Shown here: piece by piece, positions 36,201 to 46,879 of the stretch
How the letters are laid out: each line of letters starts with the position of its first letter
How positions within the stretch are numbered: the stretch's first letter is position 1
Source of the DNA: Anabas testudineus
Taxonomy: Eukaryota > Chordata > Actinopteri > Anabantiformes > Anabantidae
Length of the DNA: 64,000 nt
Direction: 5' to 3'
Assembly (NCBI RefSeq): GCF_900324465.2
Contig: NC_046610.1
Coordinates: forward strand, 20,195,824-20,259,823
Notes under the pieces: generated by a model
Database searches by the model: none
What the model saw: only the letters and a program-made list of their open reading frames with translations
What the model was told of the DNA's origin: nothing
Position numbers and translations under genes: made by a program

Positions 36201-38664
36201 TGTTTTTTGTTACTGAAAGTGCTCTTTATTTCAGGCTTGATCTGGCCAGAAATTGCGAGTCCCTCTATTCAAGTGAAAACTTGAATTTCCTGCAGTGCAG
36301 TATTGACATGTCGTTTCTGTTTATAGTTATTTTTGATTCTTCAAAAGACAAAATAATTTGACATAAACATCAGAAAAGAGCGAGGTTAATTACGGACTTT
36401 TTGTCCTGGGGAAGTGGGACGTGCCAGCTGCCTACTCGGTATGCATATTAGAGGTTCTGCTTATACAACACAATCAAACTCTGTTTTGAATAAAGAACAA
36501 TACGAACAAGAGCCTATTCTTCCACATGCCCCAGTGTTGTCCCCCACCCCCCCCACCCCCCTTTTTCATTCTTTTATCCTCTGTAGCTATTGTTTTGAGT
36601 GTTTTTTATTATAACTATACAATGTTTGACAATTTAAAGTTGTTACAAATAATTTTACATTTTGACAGCATTTTAAAAGCTTCAGTAATCATGTATGCTG
36701 CTATTTTAAGGTCTTCTGGAAGCCACACTCATTAAAACTGTTGAATAAATGTAAATATATTTAGTCTTTTTCTATTCTTGCAGTTTAACAGTTGCACTCT
36801 GTCAATTTGTCGTTGCAGTTTACATCTGACAGTGAGGATGAAGAAGACACTTTCATGACCTCGTTTGCTGTTGCCACCCGAGGCCTCCCCATGGCCTTTG
36901 CATCCATGACACAAGCTGCCAGCTCAGACTCACGCTTTCACCCAAAATGGCGAGCGATCACAGTAGCGACCCTGCTGGCTTTAGTGCTCATGTTATATTT
37001 ACACCGGACAGCAGGGGACAGAGACCCTCCTACCGGAGGTTACTATCGCAACAGGGGTCATAATTTGCAAATGCACAGTGAAGGTGAGGTTGACATTATC
37101 AGGGACAGTAACAGACAAACTGCACCAAGCATCGCTCGCCGCCTGAAAAGAGAAAAGCCTTACAATGACACATACCCGCTGAGTCCACCAGAGAAGACAA
37201 AGAATGGCATTCGCTACCGTATAGGTGTGATTGCAGACCTGGACACAGCGTCACGCAGCTCTAAAGAACAAACGTGGTTCAGCTACATGAAGAGAGGCTA
37301 TCTGACTGTTTCAGACAGTGCTGACAGACTGGAGGTGAAGTGGGATCCTGACACAGTAACTCTGGAGAGTCATCTGGCTGAAAAGGGACGAGGTAGAGTA
37401 ATTTTATTCAATGTTTTGAATCTATACATGGATTAGCTGAGTGTGTGATGACCTGCGTTTTGCTGCAGGTATGGAGCTGTCAGAGTTGGTGGTATTCAAT
37501 GGTCACTTGTACAGCGTCGACGACCGTACAGGTGTGGTGTACAGGATCGAGGGCGACCAGGCTGTGCCCTGGGTTATATTACCTGATGGTGACGGCTCAG
37601 TTTCCAAAGGTCAGTCTCCACTGGACCTCTTAAATAGAGTACATGTATTCTAGGTTCTCCTGAGCAAGTCTAAAACTAGGTTTATGGCTGTGAATTGCTT
37701 CAAACTTTGGGAGCACCTTCTTCAGGGTCAGCCTTTTGCTCTTATGTGCAGGGTTCAAGGCGGAGTGGCTGGCTGTGAAGGATGAGCACCTGTATGTTGG
37801 CGGCCTGGGGAAGGAGTGGACCACAACCTCTGGAGAAGTCGTCAACAACAACCCAGAGTGGGTGAAAGTTGTTGGCTACCATGGTGATGTGGAGCATGAG
37901 AACTGGGTGCCATACTACAATGCCCTGCGGACAGCAGCAGGGATCCAACCACCAGGTGCTGAAAAACTGTATTTCTTCTATGGACATGTATATGTATATG
38001 TATTGTATATATGTATTTTAAAGCCAGAAATAGGTGAAGAGTTACTATTATTTAAAATGATATATGGTTTCAGTGGATCATGTTGTAATTCCATCTTATT
38101 TCATAAAGGGCACTGATTTATTGCTTTACGTCTGTGTGTGTACCTTGGCAACAAAGCCAGAAACGTCTGTCAGAGTTTCTGTTATCTGGGCAGTCAGACA
38201 ACAATAATACAGGAAGAAATTTCATTTTTAAAAAGTGGAAATTACACCCTAACATTTATAAACTCTATTCCTTTAACTCTCATTGATCTACAGGCTACCT
38301 TATCCATGAATCAGCAGCTTGGAGCGAGCGTCTGCAGCACTGGTTCTTCCTGCCTCGCCGTGCAAGTCATGAGCATTACGAAGAGACAGCTGACGAGCGA
38401 CGTGGCACCAACCTGCTCCTGTCCTGCCCCGCAGACTTTAGCTACACAACAGTGCGTCAAGTGGGTCCGCTCAACCCCACACACGGCTTCTCCTCATTTA
38501 AATTTGTTCCAGACACAGATGATCAGGTCATTCTGGCCCTGAAGTCAGAAGAGGATGCAGGCAAGGTCGCCACCTACATCATTGCATTTACACTTGACGG
38601 TCAGGTGCTGATGCCTGAGACAAAGATTGGGGATGTGAAGTATGAAGGGCTGGAGTTTATTTAA
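33286..38664 (+). CDS. cant1: Calcium-activated nucleotidase 1
   Basis: Exons: 33286-33314, 34356-34395, 36819-37392, 37469-37609, 37752-37955, 38294-38664; 1359 nt, 452 aa (human 401). Golgi/ER type II membrane UDP/GDP/UTP diphosphatase needed for proteoglycan synthesis. Strong family stretches: [96 protein letters not shown], and the C-terminus VKYEGLEFI. One TM anchor ([15 protein letters not shown]) follows about 75 cytosolic residues. The two small upstream exons join in frame to give a basic start ([18 protein letters not shown]) and then an acidic patch (SDSEDEED); mammals lack this extension. If these exons are non-coding in some transcripts, the ATG at 36855 ([13 protein letters not shown]) would give 417 aa, closer to human. 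Confidence 0.93.
34396..36818 (+). other. Intron 2 of cant1
   Basis: 2.4 kb, A/T-rich, with a poly-T run near 35087-35106 and a C-run near 36540-36562. No exon or recognisable transposon is seen; its long open frames look non-coding. Confidence 0.6.
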
Positions 38665-39764
38665 AAAATGAAAGTGCACACATTTCTTAAGACAAAATCT
38701 GAAGCAGTCCTCCATGGTCAAGAGGATTATGAGACGAGCAACACTGTTGTTCTGTTGTCTCTATTGCATTGTGCAATAATACCATATGACCAAAATTATA
38801 CAGTAAATGTCCTAATTCTAATAATATATATTTCTAATATATAATAATAATTTTAATATCGGGTGAGGACAATTGTTATCAACCTTAGACGGATTCAATT
38901 GTCATGTGCAACTGGTCACAGCAGCCTGTGAATGGCTAAACATACCAGATATATTTTTGTGTTTCAATGTCGTAACTAATTTATACCGGCAGTAAAACGG
39001 TGTCTCTGCTTTGAGTTACACATCTGTTTTATTCTGGTTGGACGCTACTGATACGTCATAGCAGTGTGGGTAAAATATTTTTATTTATTTAATTTTTTTT
39101 TAAGTATCGCTCAGCCTGTCAAACACCAGATTCATGTGGGACTCCTGCAGCCAAACTCTGCTGGTCAGACACTCGGGGGAACAAGGTGATACAGCATAAA
39201 CCTAAATGATGAATGAATGTCTTTAAACTACTTGAAATTTTCTTAAGTTTTATTTTACCTGATGTTTGTTTACTTTATTACATTTATATCAATGTAACGA
39301 GTGCAGTCATGGTCATATGCAAAGTAATTGTCTGCTCTGTAAATATAGGCAGGTCTAGTTCAGATGTTGCCTCTATAACTACTTTCTCAAGTGAAAGTGA
39401 AACACCAGCTGTTCAATAGTTTAATACATTATAGTCCTTTTGTATCCTATCAAACTAAATAATTAAAATGCCTCCTCTTTAAATGTCTTGTCAAGTTTTT
39501 ATTGTGCTGGGTTAAAACAAATTTAACAAAAACATCCATTATACATTTTACAATTTTCATGTCTACAAAATCGATAGTAACCAGTAGTTTGTTACAGGAA
39601 TGTCAAACATTTCCACAATTATGTTGGAAGACACTGGCAGATTGTGAACAAAAAGCAGACAGATAAGCTGAATCACACATTTAACATGCTGCAAAGTTAC
39701 TGATTATTCACAAACACTTTGAACCTGAGGAAAATCCTTTGAAAGCTCTTGTTCACAAGGTTGT
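38665..39764. other. Convergent 3' UTR region between cant1 (+) and oga (-)
   Basis: The best poly(A) candidates are ATTAAA (+) at 39462-39467 for cant1 and TTTATT (AATAAA on the minus strand) at 39498-39503 for oga. The two 3' ends would then lie within tens of bases of each other. No other gene is seen. Confidence 0.45.
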
Positions 39765-42700
39765 TCACAAGGTTCTTCCCATGGCGACAATGTCCTGAGG
39801 TAGACCTGACACTTGTATGGTTTTGAAGGAGCCTAGTTTAGAGTAAAAGTCGAGCATCCTCCGATCGCCCTGCCTCAACTCACAGAACACTCCTCTGGAA
39901 CCTGGATAGGAGGCAAAGGTTTAATCTTTTAATCTTGCACACTGTGCAACACACTGCTCCAGTCTTAAGGGCTAGAAGGAAAAATCGTGCAGTCACTGAT
40001 GCAAAGCACCCAAAATCACCTAATTTCACCCTTTACGTTACTTTACATTACGTCCAGGTCAGGAAAAAACACTACTGCATAATGTTTAGTCCTGCAGATG
40101 TACTTTAACCTGAAAACTCGGATAGTTCACTTTGTAAACTGAAGCATGTTTGATGTATCCTGTAAAGAGTACACAGGTCACTCTGCTCTATTACTGTACC
40201 ATATGTTGTATGATGCCTTGGATGTGGAATACAGTTAGAATTTTATTATAAAAACACAGCAGTATTTAAATGCAACAGTTGTAACTTTGTTTGCATTGAT
40301 CAACACCAACACCTGGACATTTTCAGGTACACTGACACTTCTTTCTATTGGACTGGACTAGCATGTATATAACTGACTGAACAGCTCTCCTTGTGGAAAA
40401 TATGCAACCTGTTAAACCTGAGTTTGACATTTAAGAGGAAATTAAAGACAGCATGCAAAGCATCAGCCTACCACTGCTCTTGATGGAGGACAACAGCCAA
40501 CCAATCATCCGCTTGGCTGGAGAAGGATCAGTGACCCGGGGCAGCACTTGACTTGTGACCAGAGAGGGGAATTCCTCGCTTATAAGCCTCTACAGGTAGG
40601 AAGCAAAACACAGTGGAGTAATTATGATGATAACATTTTATCTTCCCCTTTTATTCTGAAAAACAATCAGATCTTGCTTCTTGATCACCTGAGTCTTGGC
40701 AGCTGCCGGTGTGGCGTCAGTGAGCGCCAGAGCGTACCCACAAATCCCGGCGTCATCTTCCATGACAAGAGCACACTGAGGGGAAGGAGAAATGTCCCCT
40801 GCTGACAGGCTTCAAAGGGGCAGATGTGAAGGTAAGGTGAAACTGGTATGAAAGCAAAAATACTCAGGATAGAGTAACTAGAACATAACATTTTACCTAT
40901 CACAGATAAGAGGAGGCTGTGCCGTGCGGGGGGCTCTGCCTTCTCCTGTTCTCTGCATCTCAGTGAAAACCCTCTGTACCTCCACCTAGGACAGATAACA
41001 ACACAGTGTAACATCATTGCTGAATATTTAACAGAACACATCACAAACAGTTGGTGGATTTGCCTGGGTTACCTTGTCCTCTGGGCAATATGGCCGTATG
41101 CAGTATACTGTGGTCATGGGAGGATGTTTGAACAGGTCCCTGTTTCCATGGCCAGGCAGCATTCTCTGTTAGTTCAAATGTTAAGTATTTTATATTCATG
41201 TAGAAATTCAATAATTCACTGATTAAAAATTCAATTCAAACATGTCACTTTCTTTAGAGAGTGCTCCAGTACCTGAAACTCTCCAGAGAGGCCTCCTCTG
41301 AAGCCCCAAGGTTCAGGATCATCGTTCATTAGCTGAGCGGCGGGTTGACCTTGTCCTCCTATGGAAAGCAAAAATCTTGTTAAAAGCTATTAAGTGTAAC
41401 TTTAGGGGGTTAATACTTATGTGTACTTAAGTGTATTCACATCTCATCAGGCTGACTGCATCAAGACATTTAGTGGAGCCAGTGTGATTGGTTTCTCACT
41501 CCCAAGGGTTAAAATCTCACCAAGTGTTTTCACATATGCTCGAGCCAGACCGACCCCACTCTTAATGTCGCAGATGTAGTTGTAGAGGTCGTACAGAATT
41601 CTGCGGTTCGGAGCATTTGACAGACGATTGAACATCTGCACCACTGCATCGCACATGTCATCGAACCGCTGTGCTCTGGAACACCACTCTGCAGACTGGA
41701 AGCGTGAATGAGGATCACATGCAGCAAAGTTATCCGCATTTAAAAAACTAGACGAGCACGGCATTACCTTGTCTGTCTCTGAGGTGGCAGCCTGACTGTG
41801 GTTCTTGAGCCAGTCCAGCTCCCGCAGCATGGTCCTGGCTGTGGGCCCGTGTTCGTATGGCAGGTAGAAGAGGTCTGACAGCAGCTTCAGGTCATCCAGG
41901 GTCAGAGGTTCAGCTGTGTACAGAGGATTCTCATCAGGCCCTGGAACATAAGAGCTCTCCCCCATGTCTGTCTGCATGGGTTCTTCATCTGACGCCTCTT
42001 TCTTGAGACGACCTGGAGGATGACAAGGGACGAAGAGAGCGCTGACACATGAACTTACCATTGCTGCCCTTCGATATCATTGAACTGGTTACTTCAAGTT
42101 TACCTCCAGGTTGATCTGTGCTCAGAAACTCCTGCAGCCAGTCAGTAAGAGCCAGGGTCAGGGCTTTCTGGGGACTGTAGCAGGGGTCCTCCTCCTCATC
42201 GCCTGGTGACGGAGGTCCGAGACGGATCAGAACAGAGACAGTGAGCTCATGTTGTGCAGCAAATACAAGATTAAAGAGCAGATTTTGGGAAACTGTGATA
42301 CTGCAGTTAGCAACTGAGCAAACTGCTTTCTAAAGATCAGCCGCTGTTCTCTGTTCACATTAGTAATATAAAACAAATTCGTTGTTGTGACTAGAAACTT
42401 ATATGTGCTTACTTTTGTTCTTCTGCTGTATTTGCCTGTTTCGGAAAACATCTAGGCCATTAGCGTGTCAAACCCTGTCTCTGCACATGTAAAGGAAAAG
42501 TTGACACTCACCCATTTCCACATCCCTCGGTCCTGCATCAGCAGTAGCCTTGCACCATGTAGCCAAAGTGTGGATGGCCACAAAGTTTGGGTAAAACTCA
42601 CAGTTGGGATTTGTTAGCACTCCTCTCAGTTTGGGAATCAGCTCAGAGGGACGATCCTAATTAACCAAGACAATGTTGATTCTTTCTGAATACAGAACCC

Positions 42701-45527
42701 AGAACCAGACTGGAGCAGATACAGACATCTAAAAATGTACCTTATAGGGTCCAAGGAAAAGTCTTTGGGGGTCGTAGTCATTTGCATGGATATTGTCCCA
42801 AATGACTGGCGCCCTCTTCAGGACAGAGGACACTTCTTCTATGGACTCAACGGAGATTTTGTGAGATACCACCTTTGGACCTAAAGGAAAGCAAAATAAA
42901 TAAATATATTTGAAAGTAATAGATAGGTAATGATCATGGAAACGGGTTGAAGCTCTGGTTTGGTGTAACCTCACCCGTCCATAGTATGTCGATGCCAGGC
43001 AGCAGCTTCTCTCCCACAGTGTGCAGGTAAGACGACTGGGGCACGCTGGGAGTGCAGAATGCAGCACAGTAATCTGGAGATACAGAACAGAGCATCGGTG
43101 AATGATGGAAAACAGTGACAAATCATGCTTTAAACTCTCTGTGTCTAAACAAACTGTAAATCCCGTTTGTTCGTGTTTGTCCTCAGCATCAGTTTCATGC
43201 AGCCACATCGTCGTACCTGTAGGACAGAAGAGAAAGGTCTCAGGTTCTCCCAGGTGCTGGTACACCTCGTTAGTGATGGCCACCTGAGCGTGGGCGAAGG
43301 AGCTGAAGGTCTGCTTATCAGCTGGACACATCTCAGTCTCGATGTCATCAAACAGTAAAGAGAAGGACCTGCAGCCAAACTCCTTCACCTGAACAAGATA
43401 ATGGGGACAGTCTGGCTGTGAAAATGACTAGCTGCTTTTTGGTTCATCAAGTTTAACTTAAAAGTGTAGGAAAAGGGAAATACTCGTATGGTATGCAACA
43501 AAGTCAGATACACAGCTTCACTCCAGCTGCATGTTTCACATAAAGTAGTGTGGTGCTCAGCTTTAACCCTCAGAGAGCTGTAAAGCTAAATATAGCTAAG
43601 ATTAAATTATCTCTTCTGCTCCACCCTTCATACAAAGTCCTACCTGATCCAGTTTCCTCTTCAGGGCAGCGACCTCTTTGGGGTTGGAAAACGTAATGTC
43701 CAGGCCGGGAGAGATGGCGTAGATGAACTCGACGTTGTGCCGTTTAGCTGCTGATATCAGGACAATGAGTTGTTCTGGGAAAAGAGAAGAAGGAGATCAG
43801 AAAATTAACTATTATGTCTGATGCGTAGGCAGAAAAGATGCACATTTTTAGACGGATGAACACAACCACTACAGGAAATTAAAACCAGCTGTTCAAAGTC
43901 CACTGATAGTGGCTGTCAGAACAGGCACTTTGAGTCGTCCAAGACAAGATAGTTCACTTGAGATCATCCCCACTGCCTGCCAGCCTGCAACATTACTGAT
44001 AAAATCCAAGCAACCAACAGAGACATGCAACAAACTCAGCAATTAAACATCGTCTCTAGGGAGATAAAGTCAACACTGTGTCCGTGTCTTGGTCTAATGT
44101 GTTTACTCCAAGATAGCCTGAAGCCGGAGCTGTGCGTGCTTATTTGGTTAAGAGTGGATCCCAGCCAGAAACACTGTGCGGCTGTATGGAGACAGGTGGA
44201 TTTGTGTATGCGTGAAACGTACCGGCCTCCTGAGCAGAGTACAGGTCTCTCCAGTACATCCTGTGTTTGTAGTCATCTTTGGGGGCGTACAGATATGTGT
44301 TCAAACCCCACGTCTGTTCCCTGAGAACCCAACAGCAGAAATAAACAATTTCACCCTTGTTTTTAAAGTGAAAAGAAAATTAATCATGAAAAATCTAAAA
44401 TCAGGAGACATCAGGTAACAATTAATATAACTAATAAAGTAATGTTGATAAATGACTAACACTCAACTAATACTGCGAGAACGAGATATCTCCTTCACTT
44501 CCTACATAAAAGAAATCTCTTGAACTGTCTTTTTCCACCTGATGAATATTGCATAATTGAGCATAATGTCTCAAAGTGATGCTGAAAAACTAGTCCATGC
44601 ATTTGTTACTTCCAGACTGGACTATTGTAATTCATTATTAATAGGATGTCCCAGTAACTCCTTAAAAAGCCTCCAGTTAATCCAAAATGCTGCAGCCAGA
44701 GTTCTGACTGGAATTTGCAAGAGAGATCATATTTCTCCTACGTTAGCTTCTCTCCATTGTCTCCCTGTAAAATCCAGAATAGGATGCTTCCTCCTCTCTG
44801 TTCCCCTTTTGCAGGTATCCTCTCCCTCTGAGCTGTTTATTTCTAGAGTCCAGTTACTGGTCCTACTGACCTGCCCAGTGTTTTTGCTTCTTGTTTTTTG
44901 TTGCCTGCTGCTCTTTTCTCTCTCCTCTTTCCACTCACCACAACCGGTTCAGGCAGATGGCCGCCCACCCTGAGCCTGGTTCTGCTGGAGGTCTCTTCCT
45001 CTAAAGGGAGTTTTCCTCTCCACTGTTTCCTAGTGCTGCTCAAATGGGGTTTTGGGCTTTTCTATATTTTGTAAGGTTTGCCTTGAGTATGTTTTCTGCT
45101 ACACAAATAAAACTTAACTCATTGTTAAGCCTCTTTATTTTACCTGGAACCAAATCAACAGCGAGTCACACCCATTAAGATACACAATGCCATACTAGGC
45201 TGTTAAATGTCTCTTGAGCATATTACTGTAGGAGTCCACAAACCGTACCTTTGAAATAGCTCTGTCCTCTGCTCCATTGTCCACGGTCTCCCATAAAAAC
45301 CTGCATCAAGCAAGTAAAACCAAATAATATCAGAGGTGATGAACATAAGAGTGACCTGATCTGATCAAGTGCATGTTTTGATCCAGCAGCAGCACCCCGC
45401 CACGGGGACGGTGGCTTTCGGTCCAACCATGACCCCCGGTCCCGGTCTGCTCACCTTCCACCACTCCGCTAATGAACCGCCTGGTCCCGGTCTGGGGTTG
45501 TCTCTTGGCACTGCCCGGCTTCGACAT
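39765..45527 (-). CDS. oga: Protein O-GlcNAcase, compact form (OGA/MGEA5 family)
   Basis: Seventeen exons (transcript order): 45527-45455, 45300-45249, 44320-44223, 43774-43644, 43388-43217, 43073-42975, 42880-42741, 42656-42512, 42202-42104, 42012-41768, 41695-41521, 41358-41273, 41165-41073, 40985-40897, 40809-40689, 40589-40472, 39901-39765. Total 2073 nt, 690 aa, all phases closed. Removes O-GlcNAc from nuclear/cytosolic proteins. The GH84 domain is intact: [37 protein letters not shown], catalytic Asp pair in LLFDDIE, PTDYC, and [10 protein letters not shown]. The stalk helices ([26 protein letters not shown]) and a C-terminal acetyltransferase-like fold ([25 protein letters not shown]) are present. 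Human OGA has 916 aa. The loss is mostly the disordered insert after the catalytic domain plus about 45 aa in the C-terminal domain. It may be the teleost OGA-like paralogue (mgea5l) and not oga itself. Confidence 0.88.
44540..45120 (+). mobile_element. L2/Maui-type LINE remnant in intron 2 of oga
   Basis: The + strand reads an ORF2 C-terminal part typical of fish L2-clade LINEs: [44 protein letters not shown] family-like 3' UTR follows (gggagttttcctctccactg, then a tail ending cacaaataaaactt). The reverse-transcriptase core is absent, and the reading frame ends early within the C-terminal part. It lies antisense to oga. Confidence 0.75.
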
Positions 45528-46608
45528 GGTGAACTAGTTCGCAGGGACGATCTGTCCTCTCTGTCTGGATCCTGATGGTCTGACTCAGCTCTACTGACAG
45601 TCCTCAGACTTTATGAAGCAGCTTTTCATTTTACTGCACCGTCCTCTCACGCCTGAGCGTTGCTCAACAACATGCTGACATGATCTAAAGTCTGAAGTTG
45701 TAAATGTTGTGATAAGACCAGCAGGACATGCTGTGTGAGGACTGGGGTTCACCTCGGATCCAGATCTGAGCCTCGCTGATTGGACGCCTCTGACGACTGA
45801 CTACCGGGTGGACGTCTTAAAGAGACAGTGTCCCATTTTGAGTCTGCAAACACAACACACGGGAACAGGAACAGAGCTGAGCGCGTCCTGCTCCAGCAGA
45901 CACATGTGCAAACACCTTCTAATGTCATTCTGCACAGCGACTCTGAAACATTTACATCAAAGCCTGTATTCAAGGCTAAGCATTTGACATGCTTAGCCTT
46001 TATTTGTTGGAATAAATAAATTGACAGTTATATGATATAGTGGCTCCCAAGGCAAAGATACAGAGAATGTCCCTGGAAATAGATCAATTGAATCAATTGT
46101 GCAACTACATTTTCATATTAATATGCAATTTTAGTTATATAGAAATGTTTTTAGATTAGGTTTAAGCATAACCTTACAAAAGTTATAAAAATTATAAAAT
46201 TGGGCATGTCCAAGTGATCTCGCCATGATCCATACCATTTGATATTTGATAGTGTAGCTCTATGAGCACATGATGTAGTGACTGTTAAATGAAACCGCTG
46301 ACTACATGAAAAAGTGAGTAACACTGCAGAACACCGAGGCAGGAATTGAACAGGCAGAGAGAATTTAGGCTGCAAAGCTGTGCTGTACAGACAGAGACAG
46401 TAAATGTTGTGAGATTTTAAGTCAGTAAAACGACAAGTTTGGCTTGAAGGTCAGACTTGTCTCAAATGAGGTGTCACAGATCCACAGAACACAGTATTTT
46501 CCATACTGGCTACATTCAACAGGACCATTGTTGATGTGGTTAGACATCAAAATGTCTGCTGTTCACTGAAATAAACCAAATGAATTTGAGTTGACTGAAT
46601 AAACAAGC
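45528..46608. other. oga upstream region and spacer to the pprc1 3' end
   Basis: Moderately CpG-rich for the first ~250 bp (putative oga promoter, no TATA), then A/T-rich. No coding signal. Confidence 0.5.
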
Positions 46609-46614
46609 TTTATT
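46609..46614 (-). promoter_or_regulatory. Polyadenylation signal of pprc1
   Basis: TTTATT on the + strand (AATAAA in gene orientation), 266 bp after the pprc1 stop. Confidence 0.6.
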
Positions 46615-46879
46615 TTTATGTACAGTTTTACAAATGCAATCAGTGTTATGGAATGCAACAAAAACTCTTTAGTGACTTTTGCTATTATGTTTTCAAATTA
46701 ACTACGTTATTTGTACATATTCATTGTACACATTAAAATGCATGCATTTTAGAGTCAAAAAACAACAACAGAGGGACAAACAAACACTCAAAAGTTTGCT
46801 ACACAAGTACGAGCGTGATGCTGAGGTTCAGGGGGAAAAAATAAAAAGTCTTCTCATCTTGGCCATATCCAGCTTGCTG

